From assembly GCA_026708185.1 (NCBI GenBank), contig JAPOVK010000010.1, forward strand, positions 27,629 to 91,628: a stretch of 64,000 nt of DNA, written 5' to 3'. The position numbers and the translations under genes are program-made. Below the pieces are notes generated by a model. That model ran no database searches. It saw only the letters and a program-made list of their open reading frames with translations, and was not told where the DNA came from. This DNA comes from Gammaproteobacteria bacterium (lineage in GTDB: Bacteria; Pseudomonadota; Gammaproteobacteria; Pseudomonadales; Azotimanducaceae). Below are positions 45,639-56,222 of this stretch, piece after piece; positions within the stretch are counted from its first letter, which is position 1, and the number at the start of each line of letters is the position of its first letter.

Positions 45639-47000
45639 GTGGTAGGTTGCTCGCCATGCAGCACCGCAAGGTCTTCTCCACAGTCTCGGCCCAGTCCGAT
45701 TAGCGAACCCCGGACCTTCCACACCGACGTCGACGCCGACCGGGCGGCGGCGGACCATCTGCCGCGCAATACGCTGGTCCAACTCGCCCACGGCATGTTC
45801 GGCCAGACGGGTTTCCGGCTGGTGTCGGCGCCCACCTTCCTCCCGGCGTACCTGTTCATGCTGTCCGGCTCCGACTTCGCGGTCGGACTCGCCCGTTCGC
45901 TGCAGGCCGCGGGAACGATCGCGACGCCCATGATCGGCGCGTCGCTCATCGCCCATCGGAGCAAGATCCTCGGCATTACGCTGGCATCGAGCGCCTTGAT
46001 GCGGCTGCAGATCCTCGGGCTCGCGTTGGTCGGCTTCTTCGCGGGTGCCGGCGCGGCGGTGCCGGCCATCATCGTTTTCCTGGCCTTGATGGGGACGTTC
46101 CAGGGCATCGCGCAGGTCACGATGAACTCGCTGCGTGCCAAGGTGATCCCGATCCACCGGCGCGGCATCGTCGGCGGAGCACGCAACTTCCTCGCCGGCC
46201 TGACCTCGGCTGCGGTCTCGTATGTCGCCGGCGCCTACCTGATCGACGGCGACGTCTTCGGCAACGGCTACGCGTCGGTATTCCTGCTGGCCTTCGGCGT
46301 GACCAGCATCGGCCTTTTCGCCCTCGTGTTCACGGCGGAGCCGAAGTCGATGAGCGTGCGCGGCCGCGAGTCGATCTTCGAGACGTTCAAGGCCGTCGGC
46401 CCGATCCTGCGCGCCCAGCACGACTTCCGCCGGTTCTTCATCGCCCGCGCGCTGGCGAGCGCCGGACGCATGGCCCTGCCGTTCTACATCCTGTTCGCAG
46501 GCACCCGCATGGAACTGACCGGCACCGTGCTTGGCGTCCTGACCACCGTCTGGATGCTCACCTCGAGCACCGCGAACCTCGGCTGGGGAATGCTCGCCGA
46601 CCGGCATGGCTACAAGATCGTCATGCTGGTCACCCTCGCCTGCTGGATCGCGTCCCACGTCCAGCTCCTGTTCGTGGAGGGCTTCGCCGGAATCGCCACG
46701 TTCTTCGTCCTCATGGGCGCGGCTTCCGGCGGCTTCAACCAGTCGGCCCAGAACATGGTGCTGGAGTTCGGCCGCTTCGAGGACATCCCCATCCGCTTGG
46801 CGGCATCCGGTTCGGCCGTCAACCTGATTGCCACCGTCGGCCCCGTCCTCGGCGGCGCCGTGGTCGCGGTGCTCGGCTACATCGAGCTGTTCGTGCTGAC
46901 CATCCTGTTGCAGGCAGTCGCTTTCGTTATTATGGCCGTGTTCGTGCCCGACCCACGGCACGCACGCGGGCGAAAAAGAGGGGGAACCAATGACGCATAG
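45639..47000 (+). CDS. MFS transporter
   Basis: A 453-residue inner-membrane transporter with about eleven hydrophobic segments. It starts at a GTG, with about 45 soluble residues before the first helix (TLVQLAHGMFGQTGFRLVSAPTFLPAYLFMLSG), which may mean a shorter true start. It has an ANLGWGMLADRHGYK cytoplasmic loop. No close subfamily is recognised. The end overlaps the ammonium transporter by 11 bases, so the two are transcribed together, although their substrates need not be related. Confidence 0.8.
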   Translation: MVGCSPCSTARSSPQSRPSPISEPRTFHTDVDADRAAADHLPRNTLVQLAHGMFGQTGFRLVSAPTFLPAYLFMLSGSDFAVGLARSLQAAGTIATPMIGASLIAHRSKILGITLASSALMRLQILGLALVGFFAGAGAAVPAIIVFLALMGTFQGIAQVTMNSLRAKVIPIHRRGIVGGARNFLAGLTSAAVSYVAGAYLIDGDVFGNGYASVFLLAFGVTSIGLFALVFTAEPKSMSVRGRESIFETFKAVGPILRAQHDFRRFFIARALASAGRMALPFYILFAGTRMELTGTVLGVLTTVWMLTSSTANLGWGMLADRHGYKIVMLVTLACWIASHVQLLFVEGFAGIATFFVLMGAASGGFNQSAQNMVLEFGRFEDIPIRLAASGSAVNLIATVGPVLGGAVVAVLGYIELFVLTILLQAVAFVIMAVFVPDPRHARGRKRGGTNDA

Positions 47001-48393
47001 GAAACGGCCCGGCTCACGCCGCTGGACGAGCGCCGCCCGCTGGGCGGGTCTTTGCGTTGTCGCGATCACCGTGGAGGCGAACGCGACGCCGAGCACGGAG
47101 ACCGCGTTCGTACTGAACACGTTCGCGTTCCTGGTCTGGGGCGCGCTCGTGATGTGGATGTGCGCAGGCTTCACGATGTTGGAGGCGGGATCGGTGCGGA
47201 CCAAGAACGCTTCGGTCATCTGTCTCAAGAACATCGGGCTGTATTCGATCGCGGGCCTCGCCTACTACGTCGTCGGCTACAACCTCATGTACACCGATGT
47301 GGGCAGCGTCATCGGGTCGTTCACGTTGTTCCACGGCTCGTCCAGCGAGGAGATCGCCCTCATTGGCGGCAACGAGGGCCAGGCGGGCGCCGTCGCCGAG
47401 TCGGGCTACTCCACGATGTCGAACTGGTTCTTCCAGATGGTGTTCGTGGCGACCGCAGCATCCATCGTGTCCGGGACCTTGGCCGAACGCGTCAAGCTAT
47501 GGTCGTTCTTCGTGTTCGTCCTGTTCCTCACGGCCTTCATCTACCCGATCGTGGGGGCGTGGACCTGGGGCGAAGGCTGGCTCTACGAGTTCGGGTTCAA
47601 GGATTTCGCCGGCTCGACGATCGTCCACTCCACGGGCGGCTGGGCGGCACTCGCCGGTGCCTTGGTGGTCGGTCCACGGCTCGGCAAGTATCGCAGCGAC
47701 GGCAGCGTGAAGCCGACTCCGCCGTCGAACATCCCGGCCGTGACCCTCGGCGTGTTCATCCTCTGGCTGGGCTGGTTCGGCTTCAACGGCGGCTCGCAAC
47801 TGGCCTTGGCCGGCGTTCTCGACGCGGTCGCCATGAGCAACGTGCTGGTCAACACCAACCTTGCGGCGGCCGCCGGGGTCATGGCGGCCGTGTCCGTCGC
47901 GCGGCCGATCCTCGGACGTGTCGACCTACTCGCGGTCTTGAATGGCGCGATTGCGGGATTGGTATCGATCACTGCGGGGCCGGACATCGTCGACCACTAC
48001 TGGGCGATCATCGTCGGCGCGATCGGCGGCGTTGTCTGCACCGCCGGGATCAAGCTGTTGGAGACCATACGGATCGACGACGTCGTCGGTGCCGTTCCGG
48101 CGCACCTGTTCGCCGGGATCTGGGGCACGCTCGCGGTCTGCATCGCCGGCGGCGGCGACTTCGTGGCGCAGATCGTCGGGATATTGGCGATCGGCGCATT
48201 CGTTTTCGCAGTTTCGTGGGTGCTCTGGTTCGCTCTCGACAAGATCATGAGCGCACGGGTCTCCCCCACCGTCGAGCAACTCGGCCAAGACGTCTCGGAA
48301 CTCGGCATCGAGGCCTATCCCGAGTTCGTGGTGATGCCGGACGCGGACGAGGCGGCTGAACTCGCGGCGGCGAGCAGCCGGGAGGCAGAGTAG
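46990..48393 (+). CDS. amt: Ammonium transporter (Amt family)
   Basis: A 467-residue Amt/AmtB channel that moves NH3/NH4+ across the inner membrane. The N-terminus ends in a cleavable leader (VEANATP). The twin histidines of the pore are His213 (AGSTIVHSTGG) and His372 (VPAHLFAGIWGT). WMCAGFTMLEAGSVRTKNASVICLKN is the first-helix signature. No glnK gene precedes it, which is unusual for bacterial amt, since GlnK normally regulates the channel. It starts inside the end of the MFS gene. Confidence 0.93.
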   Translation: MTHRKRPGSRRWTSAARWAGLCVVAITVEANATPSTETAFVLNTFAFLVWGALVMWMCAGFTMLEAGSVRTKNASVICLKNIGLYSIAGLAYYVVGYNLMYTDVGSVIGSFTLFHGSSSEEIALIGGNEGQAGAVAESGYSTMSNWFFQMVFVATAASIVSGTLAERVKLWSFFVFVLFLTAFIYPIVGAWTWGEGWLYEFGFKDFAGSTIVHSTGGWAALAGALVVGPRLGKYRSDGSVKPTPPSNIPAVTLGVFILWLGWFGFNGGSQLALAGVLDAVAMSNVLVNTNLAAAAGVMAAVSVARPILGRVDLLAVLNGAIAGLVSITAGPDIVDHYWAIIVGAIGGVVCTAGIKLLETIRIDDVVGAVPAHLFAGIWGTLAVCIAGGGDFVAQIVGILAIGAFVFAVSWVLWFALDKIMSARVSPTVEQLGQDVSELGIEAYPEFVVMPDADEAAELAAASSREAE

Positions 48394-48418
48394 AAAGGAA
48401 GTTTAAGGGGAGGTAGCT

Positions 48419-48796
48419 ATGTCCGCTAACGACGAGCGCCCGGTATTCGCGATCGGACACATGCACATGAACGTCGTCGACGTCGGCGAGGCGTACGCGT
48501 TCTTCGCCAAATACGGGATGCGCGGAATACTCGAGCGACCCGCGTTCGCGATCCTGGAACTGCGCGGCGGTACGCATCTCATACTGTCGGAAGCGGAAAC
48601 GTCCGTCGAGCCCGGGCAGCGCGCGCCGTTCGACCTCATGGTCGACGACGTGGACGCGGTGCATGCCCGGTTCGTCGAGGACGGGGTGGCGGCGACCGAG
48701 ATCGAGCGCGGCAACATCCATGATTCGTTCTCGGTGACCGGACCCTCGGGCTACACGATTCCGTTCAACTCGTCGCACGTCGCCGGGGTCGTTTGA
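48419..48796 (+). CDS. VOC superfamily protein
   Basis: A 125-residue VOC domain. IGHMHMNVVDVGEAYAFFAKYGMRGI is the first half, with His14/His16 as possible metal ligands, and FDLMVDDVDAVHARFVEDGV lies in the second. A strong GGGGAGG precedes the ATG. The stop TGA is immediately followed by the ATG of a CoA-transferase (no gap), so the pair is coupled. It could be a methylmalonyl-CoA epimerase-like or isomerase-like enzyme feeding that transferase. That is inference. Confidence 0.85.
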   Translation: MSANDERPVFAIGHMHMNVVDVGEAYAFFAKYGMRGILERPAFAILELRGGTHLILSEAETSVEPGQRAPFDLMVDDVDAVHARFVEDGVAATEIERGNIHDSFSVTGPSGYTIPFNSSHVAGVV

Positions 48797-49999
48797 ATGG
48801 CGGGACACCTGTTCGATGGCCTCAAGGTCATCGACGCCGCCTACGTGATCGCCGCTCCCGCCGCAGCCATGATGCTCGGTGACTTCGGCGCGGACGTCAT
48901 CAAGATCGAGCAGCCGGGCCGCGGCGATATGCTGCGCATCCTCTCGCCCAACGCGCCCGACGCGGCCGGCAACTGGTTCTGGCAGATGGACGGCCGCAAC
49001 AAGCGCAGTCTGACCCTCGACCTCAAGTCCGAACGCGGCATCGAGGTGCTGCGCCGGCTCGTCGCGGAATGCGACGTCTTCATCACCAACCAACCCTACG
49101 GCGCGCGCGAACGGCTCGGCATGACCTTTGAGGCCTTGAAGCCGCTCAATCCGCGCATGATCTACGCCTCCCTCACCGCCTACGGCGAGCAAGGGCCCGA
49201 ACGCGACCGCAAGAGCTTCGACCAATTGGCGTACTGGGCACGCAGCGGCCTGATGGACCTGATGCGCGAATCCGGCACGCGGCCGACACAGGGGCTGGCC
49301 GGCATGGGCGACCACCCCACGGGCGTCGCCATCTACGCCGGCATCGTCACCGCACTGCTGCACCGGGAGCGTACCGGCGAGGGCGGCATGGTCCACACGT
49401 CGCTGCTCGCCAACGGCCTGTGGTCCGTGGCGGGCGTCGCCGGCCACGTGATGGCGGGGCGCGACATGGATGCGTGGCGCGAACATCACGACGTACCCTC
49501 GGCCATGATGCGCGTATACAAGGCCAAGGACGGCCGCTGGCTGCAGTTCAACATGGTCCGCAACGAGGAGTTGCTGAACCTCCTGTTGACAGGCCTAGGG
49601 GTCGTGGACCTGCTCGCCGACGAGCGCTACGCCGAACCCGGCGGCCTGTGGCGCCATCGCGGTGAACTGGGCGATGCCATCGCCGAGGCGGTGGCGACGA
49701 GGATGTCGGACGAGTGGCTAACCGTCTTCGAAGAACTCGACGTCCCCGTGAACCGCATCGCCGTCGTCGAAGAGACGGCGACCGACGAGCAGGTCATCAT
49801 CAACGAGATGGCCGCCCGCCCGGACGATCCCGAGATCACCGTACCGATGCTCGTGAATCACCCCATCAAGATCACCAGCGTTCCCGCCGTGGGCCCGAAA
49901 CGCGCGCCGGAGCTCGGCGAGCATTCCGCCGAAATCCTGCGCGAACTCGGCTACGACGACGCAGCGATCGCCGCCATGCGCAAAGACGGCGTGATCTAA
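48797..49999 (+). CDS. Class III (CaiB/BaiF) CoA-transferase
   Basis: A 400-residue CoA-transferase. FDGLKVIDAAYVIAAPAAAMMLGDFGADVIKIEQPGRGD is the family N-terminus, Asp172 in GLAGMGDHPTG is the catalytic aspartate, and GEGGMVHTSLLANGLW follows. This is a complete single-module member, unlike the tandem protein at 15590. It is coupled to the VOC gene and lies 15 bases before the TonB-domain gene. Acyl substrates unknown. Confidence 0.92.
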   Translation: MAGHLFDGLKVIDAAYVIAAPAAAMMLGDFGADVIKIEQPGRGDMLRILSPNAPDAAGNWFWQMDGRNKRSLTLDLKSERGIEVLRRLVAECDVFITNQPYGARERLGMTFEALKPLNPRMIYASLTAYGEQGPERDRKSFDQLAYWARSGLMDLMRESGTRPTQGLAGMGDHPTGVAIYAGIVTALLHRERTGEGGMVHTSLLANGLWSVAGVAGHVMAGRDMDAWREHHDVPSAMMRVYKAKDGRWLQFNMVRNEELLNLLLTGLGVVDLLADERYAEPGGLWRHRGELGDAIAEAVATRMSDEWLTVFEELDVPVNRIAVVEETATDEQVIINEMAARPDDPEITVPMLVNHPIKITSVPAVGPKRAPELGEHSAEILRELGYDDAAIAAMRKDGVI

Positions 50000-50014
50000 G
50001 AAGGACGGTGGCGC

Positions 50015-51031
50015 ATGAAGACCCGGAAAGCGTTGGCGAATGCCGTAGCTGGTCTGCTGCTTGGCGGTGCGGTAACGGCAGCGGAAGTCGAACTCGAGGT
50101 GTTCACCGGGCCGCAGCGGAAGGAGTCCGTGCAGCCGGTGTACCCGCGGATGGCCCTGCAGAACCTGCGCGAAGGCTGGGTGCAGATGCATTTCATGGTC
50201 GGCCCGGACGGACGACCGTACGAGATCGCGGTGACCGACTCCATGGGAGACACGGCCTTTCAGCGTTCGGCCGTCAGGGCGCTCGAGAAGTCCCTATTCG
50301 AACCGGCACGCCTCGATGATGCGCCGATCGACGCCGGCTATTCGCGCAAGTTCACCTTCGAGATCCAGGGCAATTTGGGTGCCCGGGCCCGATTCCTGAC
50401 CACGCATCGGGCCATCCGCAAGGCCATCGGCGCGGACGACCGAGAGCGAGCCCGCCAGCTCATCGACGAACTCAGCGCCCGAAACCACTACGAGGACGCC
50501 CTGCTCCATCTCGCGAAGTTCTACTACCTAGGCAAATGGGGTGAGCCCGACGCGCAGTTGCGCGCCCTCGACCGTGCGATCGCCCACGAGACGACGGCCA
50601 AGTATTTGCCCGAGGAGGTATTCGTTCACGCCCTCTTGGCACATTTCGGCCTACTGACGCAGATGCGCGACTACCACCGCGCGCTAGAGGCTTTCGAATC
50701 GCTCAGTGCGTTCGAACTCGACGAGGGGACGCGGGCCGCCCTGCAGGCCGATGCTGAGCAGATCCGTGTGCTGAAAACGGACGACCGCGCCTACTCCGTG
50801 GCCGGCGAGATCGACGACACCGCCAACTGGTACTTCGATCTTTTCAAGGACGACTTCGCCGTCTTGGATGTCCACGGCGAAATCGCCGAAGTGAAGCTCC
50901 GTTGTGATCGCAAGTACGTGTTCTTCCGGTTCGACCCGGCAATGGCGTATCACGTCAACGACACTTACGGCGATTGCCACCTGACCCTGGTCGGCAACCC
51001 GGGGACGGCGTTCCGGCTAAGGCAGATGTAG
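50015..51031 (+). CDS. Periplasmic protein with N-terminal TonB C-terminal-like domain
   Basis: A 338-residue secreted protein. It has a signal peptide (LANAVAGLLLGGAVTAAEVE), then a TonB_C-like domain near 35-115 (VQPVYPRMALQNLREGWVQMHFMVGPDG ... TDSMGDTAFQRSAVRALEKSLFEPA), then a helical region with possible TPR-like repeats (LHLAKFYYLGKW, ALLAHFGLLTQMRDYHRALEAFESL) and a C-terminal beta domain. There is no N-terminal membrane anchor to ExbB, so it is probably not a classical TonB. The role in the envelope is unknown. The gap to the convergent permease gene (51032-51105) is only a possible hairpin. Confidence 0.8.
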   Translation: MKTRKALANAVAGLLLGGAVTAAEVELEVFTGPQRKESVQPVYPRMALQNLREGWVQMHFMVGPDGRPYEIAVTDSMGDTAFQRSAVRALEKSLFEPARLDDAPIDAGYSRKFTFEIQGNLGARARFLTTHRAIRKAIGADDRERARQLIDELSARNHYEDALLHLAKFYYLGKWGEPDAQLRALDRAIAHETTAKYLPEEVFVHALLAHFGLLTQMRDYHRALEAFESLSAFELDEGTRAALQADAEQIRVLKTDDRAYSVAGEIDDTANWYFDLFKDDFAVLDVHGEIAEVKLRCDRKYVFFRFDPAMAYHVNDTYGDCHLTLVGNPGTAFRLRQM

Positions 51032-51105
51032 AGATAGCTTCCACGCAACGCCGTAGCAGCGTGCCGCCGTGTGCTCGCCCACGGCGCTCGTCGTTGGCAG
51101 CCCGC

Positions 51106-52287
51106 CTAGACCAGGATCGCCTCGCCGCGGTAGCGGCGCACGGTCGCGAGCCCGCAACCGACTCCGACCGCGATCGTCACGGCGGCCGACACCGCGAGAT
51201 GCCAGGGGTCGAAGGCCTCCCCCTTGACGAGTTCGGTCACCAACAGGTGCTGCGACAGGCTCGGCACCAGCATCAGCGGCAACGACGGCTGGACGGGGTT
51301 GAGCACCACCAGGATGATCGGCAGCGGCGGTGCGACCATGGCGATGCTGGTATAGGTCTGGGCCTCGCGAAACGATTTGGTAAAGGACGCGACGATCGTC
51401 ATCAGCCCCGCTCCCAACGCCGCGAACGGCAGCATCACGGCATAGATCCCGACGCAGACCAGGGGCGTCAGGGTCGCCGTCATGCCGATCTCCGCAAGCG
51501 GCAGGAACCGAACCGCGACTGCGAACGAGACGATGCAGATCGCGAGCGACGCCGCCATGAAGACGAAGGTCACGCCGATCTTGCCCCACACCAGTTCGGC
51601 CCTTGAGGCGGCAAGCGTCAACAGGGGCTCCAGGGAACCGCGTTCGCGCTCGCCCGCCGTGGTGTCGATGGCGACGTGGGTACCGCCCAGCAAGGCGGAG
51701 AACAGCAGGAAGTAGGTCATCATCCCGAGCAGCAGCACGGATCGGGCCGAAGGCGTCGAGACGTCGTCGGTAAGCACCGCCAACGGTCTCGCCAGGCTCG
51801 GATCGACGCCGCGCAAGGCCAGCCGCTGGACACCGATTCCAAGACCGTATTCGTTGAGCGCCGCCCGCAGTCGGGCGAAAGCCGGGCGGGCGCTGTTGTT
51901 GGCCATGTCCGCGACGATCCAGACACGTGCCGCGTCGCCGGTGGCCAGCGCTTCGCCGAAGTCCCGATCAACCATCAGGCCAACGTCCACCTCGGCCCTG
52001 CGCACCGCGTCCCGCAACGCATCGACGTCCGTGAACCGTTCGTGGTCGACGTCGATCTGTCGACGGAACAGGTGCGACACCAGGTTCGCGGCACCCTCGC
52101 CGTTGATGATCGGCACCTCGATGGGCTGCTCGGCCTCGTCGATCTGCAGGTTGACGGCGTAGCTCGTGATCAGGGTGAACAGGATCGGCCCGAACAGCGG
52201 CCCGAATACGAGCGCTGAGACCAGCGAGCGACGCTCGCGCAGGCTGTCCACCAACTCCTTGCGGAAGACGACGCCCAGTGCCGACAT
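51106..52287 (-). CDS. ABC-2 type transporter permease (NatB-like)
   Basis: A 393-residue integral membrane permease. It starts MSALGVVFRKELVDSLRERRSLVSALVFGPLFGPILF, with a first helix, a large extracytoplasmic domain of about 150 residues (residues 40-190), then five or so helices including RERGSLEPLLTLAASRAELVWGK. This is the NatB/ABC-2 layout seen in Na+ or drug exporters. The ATG at 52287 follows GAGGAGG. The ATPase gene is 141 bases upstream, with an ERIC-like element filling the gap. Confidence 0.88.
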   Translation of the reverse strand: MSALGVVFRKELVDSLRERRSLVSALVFGPLFGPILFTLITSYAVNLQIDEAEQPIEVPIINGEGAANLVSHLFRRQIDVDHERFTDVDALRDAVRRAEVDVGLMVDRDFGEALATGDAARVWIVADMANNSARPAFARLRAALNEYGLGIGVQRLALRGVDPSLARPLAVLTDDVSTPSARSVLLLGMMTYFLLFSALLGGTHVAIDTTAGERERGSLEPLLTLAASRAELVWGKIGVTFVFMAASLAICIVSFAVAVRFLPLAEIGMTATLTPLVCVGIYAVMLPFAALGAGLMTIVASFTKSFREAQTYTSIAMVAPPLPIILVVLNPVQPSLPLMLVPSLSQHLLVTELVKGEAFDPWHLAVSAAVTIAVGVGCGLATVRRYRGEAILV

Positions 52288-52300
52288 CCAGCCTCCTCGC

Positions 52301-52427
52301 ATGGAACAAGCGCCAAAGGGAGCGTACGCGACCGGCGGCCCTTGTTCCATGCGCGGTCGGAGTGGCCTTGGGCCGGAGGCGTACCCGGCGCACAGCGTCA
52401 GCGAAGCGCCGGGCCGGCTATGGGGCG
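52301..52427 (+). repeat. ERIC-like ~126-bp intergenic element, copy 2
   Basis: It starts ATGGAACAAG, ends GGCTATGGGGCG and is on the opposite strand to its flanking genes. ATGGAACAAG pairs with CTTGTTCCAT, and CCCGGCGC (with CACAGCG) pairs with GCGCCGGG. It is about 80 % identical to 17911-18036 by eye. In the first stem a G-C pair here is an A-T pair in copy 1, a compensatory change. The element fills the gap between the ABC ATPase stop (52429) and permease start (52287). Confidence 0.75.
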
Positions 52428-52428
52428 C

Positions 52429-53148
52429 TCAAGAGCCAGCCACCGCCGCGACGAACGCGTCCTCGAGGTCGTCACATCCGGTCGCGGAGCGGATCTCCTC
52501 GGCGGTGCCGTCCACGACCGTCGTGCCGCCGGCGACGATGGCGATGCGGTCGCAGAGCACCGCCACCTCCTGCATGACATGGCTCGAGAACAGCACGCAG
52601 CATCCGTGGTCGCGGCGTTCGAGGATCACGTCCCGCAGCACCCGCGTCGCCATGACATCGAGGCCGTTGGTGGGCTCGTCCAGAATCAGGGTGGCAGGTT
52701 CGTGTACTAGCGCGCGGGCCAAGGCCACGCGAAGACGCTCCCCCTGGGAGAAGCCCTTGGCGCGCCGGGTGGCGTATGGCCCGATGTCGAGGCGCTCGAT
52801 GATGCGCTCCACAGCGTGTTCGAGCTGGGATCCGTCAAGGCCTTGCAGCGCGGCGTAGTACGCGATGTTTTCTCGCGCCGAGAGGTTGCCGAACAGGGCG
52901 GAGTTGTGCGGCAGCACGCCGATTGCGCGCCGCACCGCGACCGGATCCTCGCCGACGTCGACTCCTTCGACGCGGGCAACACCACTGTCCGCCGCCAGGA
53001 TCGTGCACAGGATGCGCAGCGTCGTCGACTTGCCGGCGCCGTTCGGCCCCAGGAGCCCGGTGATGCGTCCATCAGCCGCCGTGAAGCTGACGCCGCGCAA
53101 CGCCTCGACCTTGCCGAAACGCTTCGTCAGATTCTCGACCTCGATCAC
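52429..53148 (-). CDS. ABC transporter ATP-binding protein (NatA-like)
   Basis: A 239-residue ATPase. Walker A is GPNGAGKST (about 34-42), the signature is FSQGERLRVALARAL, Walker B is TLILDEPTNGLD, and an H-loop follows in LFSSHVMQEV. It pairs with the ABC-2 permease to form an exporter. The GTG start at 53148 overlaps the stop of the upstream peptidase-like gene (GTGA). An in-frame upstream extension was rejected because it overlaps that gene. The exporter may export products of the upstream hydrolases or confer resistance. Confidence 0.9.
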   Translation of the reverse strand: MIEVENLTKRFGKVEALRGVSFTAADGRITGLLGPNGAGKSTTLRILCTILAADSGVARVEGVDVGEDPVAVRRAIGVLPHNSALFGNLSARENIAYYAALQGLDGSQLEHAVERIIERLDIGPYATRRAKGFSQGERLRVALARALVHEPATLILDEPTNGLDVMATRVLRDVILERRDHGCCVLFSSHVMQEVAVLCDRIAIVAGGTTVVDGTAEEIRSATGCDDLEDAFVAAVAGS

Positions 53149-54583
53149 GGCCCCGGCCCCATCCGCGAGGTGAAGATCGGCGCCGGCCGTATGCGATCCA
53201 CGCAACTGCGGTCGAGCGCGCTCGCCACGTCGATGTCGAGGAACTCGGCCGCCAAGCGCTGGCCGCAGGTGGTCATCAGCATGCCGTGTCCCTGCGCCGG
53301 CGCGACCACGTCGACCACGTTGGTAAGACTCGCCGCCGCTCGTTGCGCGTAGTGCGGTGGCGTGATCGGATCCAGTTCGCCGGAGAGCATCAAGACCGGC
53401 TTGTCGCTGGTTACCAGTTCGCGCAGGTCGTCGTCCATGAGACCGCGCGGCCAGAGCTCGCAGGTTCTCTCAAGGACCTCGACGAACGTCGTGCCCATGT
53501 AGGTCGCCGCCTGCGCATCGAGATCGACGTCGCCTTGGAACGGCACGTCCTCCGTGCACACCACCGCGTTGTTTAGACCCACCGAAAGGCCCTCGAGGCC
53601 CTCTGTGAGCAGGAAGACCTGGGTGGCCAAGGCGCTGTAGTCGCCACGGTCGACGACGTCGATGAGAAACGGCAGCAGGCTCGCGGTCTGCGGCTGGTAG
53701 ACGAGCAGCCGGACGACGCCGATGAGCATCCAGTGATCGACCACGACGTCGGTTGCATCACCCGTTCGAGGATGGTCCAGCGTCACCTCCGCGGGCGTCT
53801 CGCGCAGCCGGGCCAGAACGGCGTCGAACCGCGACCGTAGGTCCGGGAATGCCTGTCGGCAAGCTGCGTCCGCCGCACAGCGGTCGAACAGCGCATCGAG
53901 GGCCGCCTGACTGGCCAAGGGCACGTCCGCGCCCAGGGCCACTGCGGGCGGCAGCACGCCGTCGAGGATGACCCGGCGTGTCCGGTCCGGGTACCGGCGC
54001 ATGTAATGCTGGGCGACGCGCGTGCCGTAGGAGATGCCGTACAGGTTGAGTTCCGCGTAGCCCAAGGCGTCGCGGACCCGATCGAGGTCGCGCACAGCCA
54101 CGCTCGTGGTGAAGAAGCGCGGATCGTGTGCGAGACCCTCCAGGCATTCCCGGCTCGCGTCGATCATGCGGTCGATGTTTCCGGATTCGAGGAACAGATC
54201 GTCCTCGCCGCCTTCGCACATGAGCGGTGCTGACTGACCGGTTCCGCGTTGGTCGACGAGGACGATGTCGCGCTTGCGGACCACGCGCGCGAAGGCCGCC
54301 TCCGCCGTCACGTAGAAGCTCGTCGCGGCTTGGCCCGGGCCACCCGCGATGACCACCAACGGATCCGGCGCGCCTTGCTCCGCGAGCGCGTCGACCACCG
54401 CGACGAAGAGGTCGATGGCCTTTCCGTCCGGGTCGCGCGGATCCCGCGGCACAGTCAACGTCCCGCACTGCGCGTCTACTTCCAGCCGACCGCCCGCGGC
54501 GCTCAGGTCGCACGGCGACAACGTGATCTCGGCGGCCTGGGCGCTCGCCGCCAAGCCGACTGCTGCTATAGCGTGGCGCGCGG

Positions 54584-54587
<4 letters not shown>
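53145..54587 (-). CDS. Exported alpha/beta hydrolase, TAP-like (tripeptidyl aminopeptidase type)
   Basis: A 480-residue serine hydrolase of the prolyl aminopeptidase-like/TAP C-terminal family. It has a signal-like N-terminus, LVVIAGGPGQAATSFY as the oxyanion region, LVDQRGTGQSAPL, the nucleophile Ser186 in LYGISYGTRVAQHY, Asp406 in SGELDPITPP and His434 in GHGML. The GTG at 54587 overlaps the carboxylesterase stop (GTGA), and the stop overlaps the ATPase start. It would cleave a peptide, ester or amide in the periplasm. Confidence 0.87.
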
Positions 54588-56209
<1,622 letters not shown>

Positions 56210-56222
56210 GTTCCGGCCTGAG

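Noticed and set aside
45498..47234. Long minus-strand reading opposite MFS/Amt
   Set aside because: Composition is typical antisense. The plus-strand genes have clear families.
52288..52350. Upstream start of the ABC permease at 52350
   Set aside because: It would begin in the ERIC-like element. GAGGAGG precedes the ATG at 52287.
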